Below, piece after piece: positions 1 through 8,175 of a DNA stretch of 64,000 bases (its first letter is position 1; each line of letters opens with the position of its first letter). The DNA is taken from positions 1-64,000 of the forward strand of contig JAIRYJ010000013.1 of the NCBI GenBank assembly GCA_031267825.1. Direction: 5' to 3'. The position numbers and the translations under genes were made by a program. The notes under the pieces were generated by a model that was not told the origin of the DNA, searched no databases, and saw nothing but the letters and a program-made list of their open reading frames with translations. This DNA is from Bifidobacteriaceae bacterium (lineage in GTDB: Bacteria > Actinomycetota > Actinomycetes > Actinomycetales > WQXJ01).

Positions 1-117
1 ACTCACCCGTTCGCCACTGATCACCCCAAACCAAAGCCCGGAGATCACCGTTCGACTTGCATGTGTTAAGCACGCCGCCAGCGTTCGTCCTGAGCCAGGA
101 TCAAACTCTCCAAAAAA
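1..117 (-). rRNA. rrs: 16S ribosomal RNA, 5' end only (partial)
   Basis: Read on the minus strand, this is the start of a 16S rRNA: the universal AGAGTTTGATCCTGGCTCAG block lies at 90-109, followed by GACGAACGCTGGCGGCGTGC and the 'TTAACACATGCAAGTCGAACGG' region typical of actinobacteria. The rest of the gene runs off the left edge. The exact mature 5' end is inferred from the usual distance to AGAGTTTGATC and could be off by several bases. Confidence 0.97.
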
Positions 118-300
118 AAAGAAAGAACCCAGCCAACAAAAAAATCAGCCAGTCCCAAAAAAACTGGCACCAACAAAACATCCATGAACACACTGTTGAG
201 ATATCAAACCACGAACCCACTAACTGGGTCAGATCGCGCCGCGTCCAAAACGCGGCCCGGACAGTCTACCTCATGATCAGGCGGCCCGCAAAACCACTAT
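118..300 (-). promoter_or_regulatory. rRNA leader and candidate promoter for 16S
   Basis: On the minus strand a -35-like TTGCGG (286-291) is separated by 17 bases from a -10-like TAGACT (263-268). Transcription from it would run through a leader containing ATATCTCAACAGTGTGTT (about 190-210), which resembles the antitermination/processing leader found before 16S genes in related actinobacteria. The hexamers are seen directly. Their function is inferred from position. Confidence 0.5.
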
Positions 301-333
301 CTGACCTGGGGCAAGACGAATCAGGCAAGCTAG

Positions 334-358
334 GGGCCGTGGTTGCGAACCACGGCCC
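334..358 (-). terminator. strong hairpin after the NlpC/P60 gene
   Basis: A perfect 11-bp stem (334-344 with 348-358) with a GCG loop lies between the NlpC/P60 stop and the rRNA promoter. There is no U-tract on either strand, so this is a hairpin terminator of the kind common in high-GC bacteria. It probably insulates the rRNA operon from the gene upstream. Confidence 0.6.
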
Positions 359-487
359 TTGGCGCCACAGCAGGCTAGTCCGCAACATTACCGCAGGCAG
401 CGGCAACAGGCGGTGGGGTCTGGCGACCGCCGGGCTGACAGCGCGTAGCGGTGACCGGCGGTTGGGTTTGCCGACCGGCGTACGGCC

Positions 488-1201
488 TCAGCCGAAGCGC
501 AGGAAGGTTGGTGTGCGGTTCATTTCACGGAACTGCACCACTGTGCCTGTGTGGGGCGAATCAATCATCAAGTTGCCACCGGCATAAATTCCCACATGAC
601 CAGGGAACCAGACGATGTCCCCAGGCCGGGCATCTTCCCGCGAAACCACCGTTCCGGCGGCCTTCTGGCTTGAATCAGTCCGCGGGATCTTCAGGCCTAC
701 CTGAGCGTAGACATACTGCGTAAAGCCAGAGCAGTCGAAGCCCGAAGGGCTCGACCCGCCATAGACGTACGGTACGCCGACATACTGCGAGGCGATCTCC
801 AAAATGGCGTTGCCATGGACAGACTCTGGAATGTTAGCTGACCGGTCAACGGTGCGCAGGGCGCCACCCGTCGAAGCGGGCCGCTGAACTTTTGGCGGCT
901 TCGGTTTCGGTTTCGGCAACGTCACCGAAACGTCAGGTGCTTCAAGTTCCCAGGCCAAAACTTCCGGCACCGCCGCCAAAGAGACCGCACCAATAGTGTT
1001 GCGCGCGGCTGCTGCTAGGTTATTAGCCTCAGCCGCTCCGCGGGCTGTACCAATGGCTGGTGCGGCTCCCGCCAACACCATGCCACCGGCTGCGGCCACG
1101 GCAATTGTTTTGTTACTGGTTACCTGTTTGGCCAGAACGACCAATGGGGCAATTTCGCGCCCTTCGACGCTATGACGCGCCGCATACGGACGGGTTGACA
1201 C
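488..1201 (-). CDS. secreted NlpC/P60 peptidoglycan endopeptidase
   Basis: Cell-wall hydrolase predicted to cut peptidoglycan stem peptides outside the cell. The C-terminal NlpC/P60 domain (about residues 125-237) shows the catalytic Cys in FDCSGF (about 157) and His in GHVGIYAGG (about 202). The N-terminus has a hydrophobic Ala/Gly stretch (about 33-55) as an export signal, followed by a Pro/Lys-rich linker. I chose the GTG at 1201 because GAGGAG lies 7-9 bases before it; the in-frame ATG at 1216 overlaps that ribosome site. A c-di-AMP riboswitch lies directly upstream, as is common for resuscitation and hydrolase genes in actinobacteria. The exact bond cleaved is not predictable. Confidence 0.88.
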   Translation of the reverse strand: MSTRPYAARHSVEGREIAPLVVLAKQVTSNKTIAVAAAGGMVLAGAAPAIGTARGAAEANNLAAAARNTIGAVSLAAVPEVLAWELEAPDVSVTLPKPKPKPPKVQRPASTGGALRTVDRSANIPESVHGNAILEIASQYVGVPYVYGGSSPSGFDCSGFTQYVYAQVGLKIPRTDSSQKAAGTVVSREDARPGDIVWFPGHVGIYAGGNLMIDSPHTGTVVQFREMNRTPTFLRFG

Positions 1202-1216
1202 GCTATTTCTCCTCAT

Positions 1217-1372
1217 TACCGACGGAGTAAGCTGTCGGGTTCGGACGGGAGATCTGCCCGGCCGGTCTCACTTTGAGACCGGCTTCACCCCAAGGCGGCC
1301 AGGCCGCCAGATTGGTTCCTCCGCTCCTGCCTTTGGTCGTATTCGCGGTTCCGGCGGCAGGATTAGGTTGCC
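1217..1372 (-). promoter_or_regulatory. c-di-AMP riboswitch (ydaO/yuaA class)
   Basis: The minus-strand leader of the NlpC/P60 gene carries the conserved blocks of this class in order: CCTAATCCTGCCG (about 1355-1367), GGAGGAACCAA (about 1314-1324), GGGGTGAAGCC (about 1282-1292), a G/C-rich hairpin (GCCGGTCTC with GAGACCGGC, about 1260-1283), and the 3' block CCGAACCCGACAGCTTACTC (about 1225-1244). It ends a few bases before the ribosome site. The class binds cyclic di-AMP and usually turns off cell-wall hydrolase or osmolyte-transport genes. Identification is by motif recall; ends are approximate. Confidence 0.85.
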
Positions 1373-1496
1373 GGACCACGGCCCGAAAGGGAGGGTTATT
1401 CGGGCGAAAACAACAATACCGAGCCCACTACCCAAATGTCACGCCTAGATAACGTAAACCCGTGAGAAGTTTGTGTAGAATATGTGAACCCCCAGG

Positions 1497-2987
1497 TCAG
1501 TCAGGATCAAGTGGTTCGCGCGCAGCGTTAACCATCTCCTCAGCGGTAGCGAATTTTGCCCGTTCGCGGCCCTCAGCGGCGCCCCGGGCGCGTTCTTGGG
1601 CGTCAATCGCCAGCCAGCCCCGCCATGGCACAGGCTTACTGCCACGGCGCTCCAGTTCGGCCAGCAATTGACTGGTTGAACGCTCCGGCGCCGGACTGGC
1701 AGTAGCCAAATCAGCCACGATATGGCTGACAGTTTCCAAAGCATCGGATTTGGTTGAGCCGATCAAACCAACTGGTCCCCGCTTGATCCACCCAGTGGCG
1801 TACAACCCGGGAATTGGGTCGGCGGCATCGTCCAAAACCCTGCCCCCAGCGTTCGGAATTGTGCCACGGGCGGGATCGAACGGTACACCTTCTACCGGCG
1901 AACCGAAATAGCCAGTAGCCCGGTAAACGGCCTGCACCGGGATAGTCCACGAAGTCGGCGTGTCAACCACCCCGCCACTCCCATCCGGCTCGGTCCGGCG
2001 CAAAGTCAGACCAGTTACCGCGACCGTCCCCTCAACCCGCTCAGGCCGCCAATAGAAGTGCAAATGGAGGCGCCGCTCACCTAACCCATCGTGACCCGCA
2101 CGCCATGTCTGAAGCGTCTTGACGGCCTGACGTAACCGGCCGTTGGCCTTAATAGCTGCCTGGGCGGCATCGTCCAACTCAAAATCGGCCTCGTCAAGCA
2201 ACATCTTGAGGCCGACCACCTCACCTAGTTCACGCAACTCAAGCGGCGAAAACTTGACCGCTGCGGGCCCTCGGCGGCCGAAAATGTGAATATCGGTCAA
2301 AGCCGAAGCCTCAAAAGCGACCAAAACATGTTTCGGCATGTCAGTCCTGGCCAATTCTTGCGGACGGCGTGCCAAAACCCGGGCGATATCTAATGCCACA
2401 TTCCCATTGCCAATAATGGCGACCTGCCGGGCATCAAGCGACCAGGTCGGCGGATACCAAGGATGAGAGTCGTACCAGGCGACAAAATCAGCACCCCCAA
2501 AGCAGCCCGGCAGGTCGCTGCCCGGCAGATCCAGTGGGGCGTCCCGTAAGGCGCCCGTCGCCAGGACGATGACGTCGTAATAGTGCCGTAGTTCGGCGGC
2601 GGTCAGGTCACGCCCAAGTTTGATATTTCCCCAGAAGTGGACTTCCGGACGGCTCAGAATCTGATGCAACGAGTCAACGATCGAACGGATCCGCGGATGG
2701 TCCGGCGCCACGCCGTAACGGATCAGACCGAACGGACTGGGTAAAGCCTCAAAGACGTCAACCTGGGCGCCGGGTACTTGGCCGAGCAGAATCTCAGTCA
2801 AGTAGAGCCCGGCAGGTCCGGCTCCGACAACCGCGACCCTGGGATGGTCTTCGATGACACCGTCCGGCAACCCCAAGGCAGCACCGTGCACGGCGCTGGT
2901 TGGCGGGGGGGCGCTAATGGGAGGCTGGGGGGCTCCGGGCAGAGCGCTGTCCGGCGTTGTCCTAGGGTCTTGACTGGTCTTAGGCAA
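1497..2987 (-). CDS. fprA: FprA-type ferredoxin/adrenodoxin NADP+ reductase
   Basis: Flavoprotein that passes electrons between NADPH and ferredoxin. FAD-binding GxGxxG (VVGAGPAGLYLTE) is at about residues 52-64. FGLIRYGVAPDHP, diagnostic of the adrenodoxin-reductase family, follows at about 87-99. The NADP-binding GNGNVALDIARVL is at about 192-204. The C-terminal ATGWIKRGPVGLIG completes the family pattern. At 496 residues it is longer than the usual ~455, because of a Pro-rich N-terminal extension of about 45 residues. The start used is a TTG at 2987 with GGAAGG about 9 bases upstream; a later start just before the FAD motif is possible. It stands alone on the minus strand. Confidence 0.9.
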   Translation of the reverse strand: MPKTSQDPRTTPDSALPGAPQPPISAPPPTSAVHGAALGLPDGVIEDHPRVAVVGAGPAGLYLTEILLGQVPGAQVDVFEALPSPFGLIRYGVAPDHPRIRSIVDSLHQILSRPEVHFWGNIKLGRDLTAAELRHYYDVIVLATGALRDAPLDLPGSDLPGCFGGADFVAWYDSHPWYPPTWSLDARQVAIIGNGNVALDIARVLARRPQELARTDMPKHVLVAFEASALTDIHIFGRRGPAAVKFSPLELRELGEVVGLKMLLDEADFELDDAAQAAIKANGRLRQAVKTLQTWRAGHDGLGERRLHLHFYWRPERVEGTVAVTGLTLRRTEPDGSGGVVDTPTSWTIPVQAVYRATGYFGSPVEGVPFDPARGTIPNAGGRVLDDAADPIPGLYATGWIKRGPVGLIGSTKSDALETVSHIVADLATASPAPERSTSQLLAELERRGSKPVPWRGWLAIDAQERARGAAEGRERAKFATAEEMVNAAREPLDPD

Positions 2988-3367
2988 GGCGCCGCCTTCC
3001 TGATTGGTTACCGCTACTAACGATCCGGCCCGCGGGCCCTGGCGCCGTCGGTGTTAACCGTGGCTGGCACCGCCAGACATAGTAGCGTGCTTGACTTTGA
3101 TCCAACCTGCCCGCCGGCGGGCCCTGGTGAAGATCACGGCATTGGGCACTCGATCATCCTCCCCTACCACCTTTGAGCTGGTGAGTGCTTCGCTGACAGC
3201 GGCGCCAAGGCGGATGGAGGCAGCTTTTTGCCAGCCTCTTAGCACAACGAGCGGGCCGGTCGGGCCGAGTTGGCCGAAACGTTATCCACAGGTGAAGTTT
3301 TGCGTCTTGCGCCCGGCCGTCAGATTCATCAACATAATAGGTCTCACCCCGTATCAAGGAGGAACTT
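2988..3367. other. intergenic region without a recognised gene
   Basis: Divergent spacer between the minus-strand fprA and the plus-strand Rv3235-like gene. I see no convincing coding frame or RNA gene. The only clear site is the AAGGAGGAACTT ribosome site just before the plus-strand gene. Promoters for both genes must lie here but were not resolved. Confidence 0.5.
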
Positions 3368-3724
3368 ATGGACACCGCCGCCCCAGAACCACCACCCGGC
3401 TATTTCCGGAGCACCGCGCTCGAACAGCGTGCCCGCCTACTGGCCTCAGCCGCGATGGCCGCCAGCCGCGGGTTCCCGCCCAGTGCGGCTCTGCGCCCAC
3501 TGGTGACTGATGAAGTCTTTCACCGTCTCTGTTTCCGCTCGCGCGGCCACCGGGTCAGACGGCCTGATCCGGGTTACTTGTCCCGCAGCTTCCTCCAGCG
3601 CATCAATTCCCACGTCATCGAGGCCACCGTCATTGTGCTTGGGCCAGACCGGACGCGTGGGATCGGGATCCGGCTGGAGAAAGAAAACCGCGAATGGATC
3701 GCAGTCGAGTTGCTGGTGATTTAG
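3368..3724 (+). CDS. Rv3235-like small conserved actinobacterial protein
   Basis: A 118-residue protein resembling the Rv3235/DUF6459 family of unknown function. The pattern is an N-terminal helix (RARLLASAAMAASRG), a central LVTDEVFHRLCFRSRG segment, then IEATVIVLGPDRTRGIGIRLE and a C-terminal EWIAVELLVI. That matches the family layout, in which a helix precedes a small beta sheet. The start is firm: AAGGAGG lies 6-8 bases before the ATG. It is one of only three plus-strand genes in the first 38 kb. In mycobacteria the family sits near secA, but there is no such neighbour here. Function is unknown. Confidence 0.72.
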   Translation: MDTAAPEPPPGYFRSTALEQRARLLASAAMAASRGFPPSAALRPLVTDEVFHRLCFRSRGHRVRRPDPGYLSRSFLQRINSHVIEATVIVLGPDRTRGIGIRLEKENREWIAVELLVI

Positions 3725-3802
3725 CGCCGACTGGCTGGCGTCAGATGCCACCTGGCAGCAACCAGACTTTGGCGTGGCGCTCTTAGCCCGGGCTGGCTGG
3801 CG

Positions 3803-4798
3803 TCAGGCCAGACGACGGACGAATAGGTCAGCCACCTCAACTAAAGCTTGCTTCGCCGGGCTGGATGGAAGGCCCGCCAATTCGGCGGTCGCCCGCTCAG
3901 CCCAGGTGCGCGCCATGGCGCGAGCCTGATCCAAGGCCGGGTTAGCTTGGATGCGTCGAACCAGGCCGGCCAGAGCCGCGTCCGACGACAAGTCACCGCG
4001 CATCGCCTCAGCCAAGGCGATGTCATCACTGCTGGTTATCCCGGCGGCCAAGTCACGCGCGGCGGCGGCTTCGATCAGTAGCTGCGGCATGGTCCGGACA
4101 CCCTCACGTAGATCAGTTCCTGGTGTCTTACCGGAAACCTCAGCCGGTGATGTTAGATCAATGATGTCGTCAGTCAACTGAAAGGCGACACCAACCGCCA
4201 GACCGTAAGCGGCGACAGCCTCAACCTGGTCTGGCGGAGCGTCAGCCAGCATGGCGCCAAGCCGAGCTGAGGTCGCGATCAGCGCACCAGTCTTATCAGC
4301 CAGCACCTCAAGATGCGTCTCAATTGGGTCCTGATCGTCGCGCGGACCAGTTGTTTCATGGATCTGGCCAAGGCAGAGCAACTCGAAGGTTTCAGCCTGA
4401 ATCCGGGCGACCTCCGTGCCTAGACCAGCCACAATCTGCGAGGCCCGAGCAAACAACAAATCACCCGTAAGGATCGCCACAGTTGTCCCATAAACCTGGT
4501 GAGCTGACGGCGAACCGCGCCGGGTTGGGGCGTCATCCATCACATCGTCGTGGTACAGCGAGGCCAGATGGGTCAGTTCAACGACCGCTGCCGCGTCGAT
4601 CACTAACTGGTTCAGGCCACCCCCAAGCTGTGCCGCCAACAGGGTCAGCAGCGGCCTGAAGCGCTTGCCGCCAGCCCGCAGCAGGTGCGCCGCGGCGTCC
4701 TCAACCCAAGGCTCGCGTGAGGCCGTAGCTCGGGTCAGGCGCGCCTCAACTTGGGCCATGCCCTGTGTGATGGTCTGATCCAGAGCTGGGTCAGGCAA
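3803..4798 (-). CDS. all-trans polyprenyl diphosphate synthase (menaquinone side chain)
   Basis: Trans-prenyltransferase that extends FPP/GGPP with isopentenyl diphosphate to make the menaquinone tail. The first Asp-rich motif is DDVMD (residues 84-88, in YHDDVMDDAPTRRG) and the second is DDIID (210-214, in FQLTDDIID). GGKRFRP (43-49) is the substrate-binding block. At 331 residues it has family length. It follows nuoN after 183 bp, and menJ- and menG-like genes lie at the other end of the nuo cluster, which supports a menaquinone role (GrcC/HepT type). The start shown is TTG without a clear ribosome site; the Met at residue 14 is an alternative. Chain length cannot be read with certainty. 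Confidence 0.9.
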   Translation of the reverse strand: MPDPALDQTITQGMAQVEARLTRATASREPWVEDAAAHLLRAGGKRFRPLLTLLAAQLGGGLNQLVIDAAAVVELTHLASLYHDDVMDDAPTRRGSPSAHQVYGTTVAILTGDLLFARASQIVAGLGTEVARIQAETFELLCLGQIHETTGPRDDQDPIETHLEVLADKTGALIATSARLGAMLADAPPDQVEAVAAYGLAVGVAFQLTDDIIDLTSPAEVSGKTPGTDLREGVRTMPQLLIEAAAARDLAAGITSSDDIALAEAMRGDLSSDAALAGLVRRIQANPALDQARAMARTWAERATAELAGLPSSPAKQALVEVADLFVRRLA

Positions 4799-4981
4799 GG
4801 TTATGGCTAGTTCGTTGGCGATCGTTATACCCCTTTGCTTGAGTCTTGGTCCTGGGGCCTGTTCGGCGGGCCACCAGGTGGATGTTGCACAACACCTTCG
4901 CGAGCCAGCCTATAGCGCTCTGATCCCGCATAAACAGAGCACCGGTTATGGCCCCCCAGGCGGGTGTTGGGCGACAGGCTC
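4799..4981. other. spacer with a chimeric copy of two hairpin repeats
   Basis: Between nuoN and the polyprenyl synthase. At 4961-4984 the sequence GGGTGTTGG is joined to GACAGGCTCCTA. These are half-copies of the two hairpin types found at 54712-54729 and 54801-54834. No gene is visible. Confidence 0.45.
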
Positions 4982-6586
4982 CTAAGGGACCCACAATAGG
5001 CTCAGTTCCTCCGTGAAGTTGAGGAACCAGCCCGGAATCACACCCAACACCAAGGTCAGAACCGCCGATATTGCGACGGCGATCTGTGTCAAGCCCAGTG
5101 TCCGCACCCCAATGCCTAGGCCAGTTCGGGCGACCACCGAATCATCGGGTGATTCCTCAAAGAACATCGCCACAATGATCCGAGCGTAGAAGAAGGCGGC
5201 CGCCGCTGAACAAGCCAAACCGGTTATGGCTAAAGGCGCCGCCCCGGCGCCGAAAGCCGCCGCGAAAACAGCGAATTTCCCGACAAAACCGGCCGTCAGC
5301 GGGATGCCAGCGAACGATAGTAAGAAGAAAGCGAAGGTTCCAGCCAGCAGCGGTGACCGTCTGCCCAGGCCACGCCACTGATCTAAACCAGTTGCCTGGC
5401 CGCGCATGTGGCCTTCGGCGTCAACCTCGCGTACAAGCGCGATCAAACCGAAGGCGCCGACTGTCGAAATGCCGTAAGTGAACAGGTAAAACAGTGTGCC
5501 GGAGATACCATCAGGGCTGAACGAGGCAACACCAGTCAAAATGAAACCAGCATGGGCGATCGCGCTATAAGCCAGTAGCCGCTTGACATCACGCTGAACC
5601 AGGCCAATCACAGTGCCAACCACCATGGTCAAGATCGCGACCGTCCACAGCACCGGTGTCAGGTCCCATTCCAGGCCGGGGGTGACAGCGTACAAGACGC
5701 GTAACAGTGCCCCGAAAGCGGCGATCTTAGTGCAGGCCGCCATGAAACCGGTGATCGGAGTGGGTGCCCCCTGGTAGACGTCCGGCGTCCAATAGTGGAA
5801 CGGCACGGCCCCAACTTTGAACAGCAAACCGGCCAAAATTAGGACAACCCCGGTCAGCAAAATCGTGTCCTGGGTCAGGCCACCACTGATCGCCGTGCCA
5901 ATCCGCGACAACGACAACGAGCCAGTCGCGCCATAAACCCAGGCCGCCCCGAACAAGAAGAAAGCCGAGGCCATAGCTCCGAGCAGGAAGTATTTCAGCG
6001 ATGCTTCTTGGGACAGTAAGCGACGATGCCGTGCCATGCCAGACAGCAAATAGAGCGGCAAAGACAGCACCTCAAGAGCCACAAAAAGGGTGATCAGATC
6101 GCCCGCTACCGGGAACAGCATCATGCCACCGGTGGCGAACAAAACCAACGGGAAAACATCAGTCTGAGTCAAACCAGCTTTACGGGCCTGCTCCTCATAT
6201 TCTGAGCCAGGCACAGCTGAAGCCTGCGGCGCGAAAGCGTCATCACCTTGCACTGTCCTGTCAGCGATCACCAGTAACCCGATCAAAGCTGAGGCCGCGA
6301 TGGCTAACTGGAGATACAACCCGAGCGGATCAATAGTGACCGCACCGTTAGCGGTCGCACCAGAGATATCCTGCGGTGAGATCGCCAAATGCAGCGCCAA
6401 CAAGCCAGCCGAAGCGACCGCCAGTAGCGCCAAGGGCACCTCGATTAGGCGGCGGGCACGGACCGGGGCGAAAGCCTCAACCAGAGTCGCCAAGACGGCC
6501 GCGACCAGCACCACAACCACTGGAGCCAGCTTGTACCAATCGAACTCAATCACCGGGCCAACGGCCAACACCACTGTCAGATTCAT
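4982..6586 (-). CDS. nuoN: NADH-quinone oxidoreductase subunit N
   Basis: Antiporter-like proton-pumping membrane subunit of NDH-1. At 534 residues with about 14 hydrophobic segments it fits NuoN. Recognisable blocks are LFVALEVLSLPLYLLSGMAR, KYFLLGAMASAFFLFG, VGAVPFHYWTPDVYQG and KRLLAYSAIAHAGFI, the last carrying the conserved Lys and Tyr-Ser-Ser/Ala-type loop. It overlaps nuoM by 4 bp (6583-6586) and is the last gene of the nuo operon. N-terminal Met at 6586 is ATG. Confidence 0.97.
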   Translation of the reverse strand: MNLTVVLAVGPVIEFDWYKLAPVVVVLVAAVLATLVEAFAPVRARRLIEVPLALLAVASAGLLALHLAISPQDISGATANGAVTIDPLGLYLQLAIAASALIGLLVIADRTVQGDDAFAPQASAVPGSEYEEQARKAGLTQTDVFPLVLFATGGMMLFPVAGDLITLFVALEVLSLPLYLLSGMARHRRLLSQEASLKYFLLGAMASAFFLFGAAWVYGATGSLSLSRIGTAISGGLTQDTILLTGVVLILAGLLFKVGAVPFHYWTPDVYQGAPTPITGFMAACTKIAAFGALLRVLYAVTPGLEWDLTPVLWTVAILTMVVGTVIGLVQRDVKRLLAYSAIAHAGFILTGVASFSPDGISGTLFYLFTYGISTVGAFGLIALVREVDAEGHMRGQATGLDQWRGLGRRSPLLAGTFAFFLLSFAGIPLTAGFVGKFAVFAAAFGAGAAPLAITGLACSAAAAFFYARIIVAMFFEESPDDSVVARTGLGIGVRTLGLTQIAVAISAVLTLVLGVIPGWFLNFTEELSLLWVP

Positions 6587-8175
6587 TCCTGGCCCCCTTC
6601 CTGGCCGGTGCCGACTGGCTCAGCCTGCTCTAGGCCACTACCCGGCGGCCAGTCGAAGGCCGACTGTTCAACTGTTTCGGCCGCTGGGACACGCAACAAG
6701 TCAGTCACTGGCGTGGGGCAGAAACCGAGGAACAACATCACAGCGATCAGCGGGCCAACCGCCCACAGTTCACGCCCACCAAGGTCACGAGTCGAGGCCA
6801 GATCCTCTTGGACCGGGCCAGTGAAAATCTTCTGATAGGCGATCAGGATGTATAAGGCCGCCAGGATGACACCAAGAACAGAAATCACGCCAGCCAGCGG
6901 AACCCTTTGATAGGTCCCCGCCATGACCATGAACTCAGAGATGAAAGTTGAGAACCCAGGTAGTGCGACAGCCGATAAGCCAACCGCCAGAAATGTTCCG
7001 GCCAGCAACGGCGTGGTGCGCTGTAAGCCTGGACCCATCGCCGTCATGTCGGCCGTACCGCGCCGCCGGATCAAGAAACCAGCCAGAATGAACAAAGCGC
7101 CAGTCGACAAGCCATGGTTAACCATGTAGAAGCTAGCTCCGATTTCAGCTGTTTCCGTGACAGCGAAGATGCCTAGAACAATGAACCCAAAGTGCGAAAC
7201 CGAGGTGTAAGCGATCATCCGCAAGATGTCTTTCTGACCCAAAGCCAGCAAAGCACCCCAAATGATTGAAACCAGCGCTAAGCCAATAATGACCGGCGCG
7301 GCCCAGCGTGAAGCCTCCGGGAAAAGCGGCAAACACAACGCCACCATGCCGAAAGTACCGACCTTGTCCAGGACGCCAACCAGCAGAGCCGATGTGCCTG
7401 GTTTAGCCGCCTGGGCGGCATCAGGTAGCCAAGTATGAACTGGGAACATTGGTGCCTTAACGGCGAACGCCACAAAGAAAGACAAGAAAATCAGACGCTC
7501 AACCCTGGTTGAACCCCAATCAAAACCAGTCAACGAATCAATCATGAAGCCTTGCTCGCCACCAGGCCCCTCAGTCCAGCAAGCGATCACACCAGCCAGC
7601 ATCACCAAGCCACCGGCCAAAGAGTAAAGCAAGAACTTCAAAGCCGCCGGTTTGCGCCGCTCACCACCGAAAGAACCAATCATGAAATAGACCGGGATCA
7701 GCATCGCCTCAAACAGCAAATAGAACAAGAACACGTCACGGGCAGCGAAAACCGCGAGCATGAAGCATTCCAACACCAGCACCAAAGCGGCGTAGTTAGC
7801 TTGCCGGGCAGGAGAACTCTGCTCCTTCCAACCCGCCAGTAACACCACCGGCACCAGCGCGGCCGACAAAAGGACCAGGACCAACCCCACACCGTTCAGG
7901 CCAACCGCGTATGACACACCAAAACGAGGGATCCAGGCATAACGTTCAGCGAACTGAACACCACCCTGGGACGATTCAAACTGGAAAGCCAGAAAAACCG
8001 CCCCCGCCAGCACAATTAAAGACCAGGCCAGAGCCACCTGCCGGACATAGCGGCGCAACGGGCGAACCAGCCAAACCACCAGAGAACCAATGGCGGGCGC
8101 CACAATCAGCGCGGTCAGCCAGGGGAAATTCTGCATCGTCATTCCTCCTATCTCAGATCCAGACCGCCAGGACAA
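6583..8175 (-). CDS. nuoM: NADH-quinone oxidoreductase subunit M
   Basis: Proton-pumping antiporter-like subunit. Family blocks seen are LLFEAMLIPVYFMIGSFGGERR, with the conserved Glu in the fifth membrane helix region, VKAPMFPVHTWLPDAAQAA, with the conserved Lys and HTWLPDAH-like signature, and RMIAYTSVSHFGFIVLG. At 530 residues the length is usual, including a short charged C-terminal tail (PVGTGQEGGQE). It starts inside the end of nuoL (23-bp overlap if the 8175 start is used). A later ATG, MTMQNFPWLTALIV at about 8142, is preceded by AGGAGGAATGACG and is the more likely true start. Confidence 0.96.
   Translation of the reverse strand: MSWRSGSEIGGMTMQNFPWLTALIVAPAIGSLVVWLVRPLRRYVRQVALAWSLIVLAGAVFLAFQFESSQGGVQFAERYAWIPRFGVSYAVGLNGVGLVLVLLSAALVPVVLLAGWKEQSSPARQANYAALVLVLECFMLAVFAARDVFLFYLLFEAMLIPVYFMIGSFGGERRKPAALKFLLYSLAGGLVMLAGVIACWTEGPGGEQGFMIDSLTGFDWGSTRVERLIFLSFFVAFAVKAPMFPVHTWLPDAAQAAKPGTSALLVGVLDKVGTFGMVALCLPLFPEASRWAAPVIIGLALVSIIWGALLALGQKDILRMIAYTSVSHFGFIVLGIFAVTETAEIGASFYMVNHGLSTGALFILAGFLIRRRGTADMTAMGPGLQRTTPLLAGTFLAVGLSAVALPGFSTFISEFMVMAGTYQRVPLAGVISVLGVILAALYILIAYQKIFTGPVQEDLASTRDLGGRELWAVGPLIAVMLFLGFCPTPVTDLLRVPAAETVEQSAFDWPPGSGLEQAEPVGTGQEGGQE

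Noticed and set aside
4961-4984. Functional terminator after nuoN
   Set aside because: Only one arm of each hairpin type is present, so no stable stem forms.
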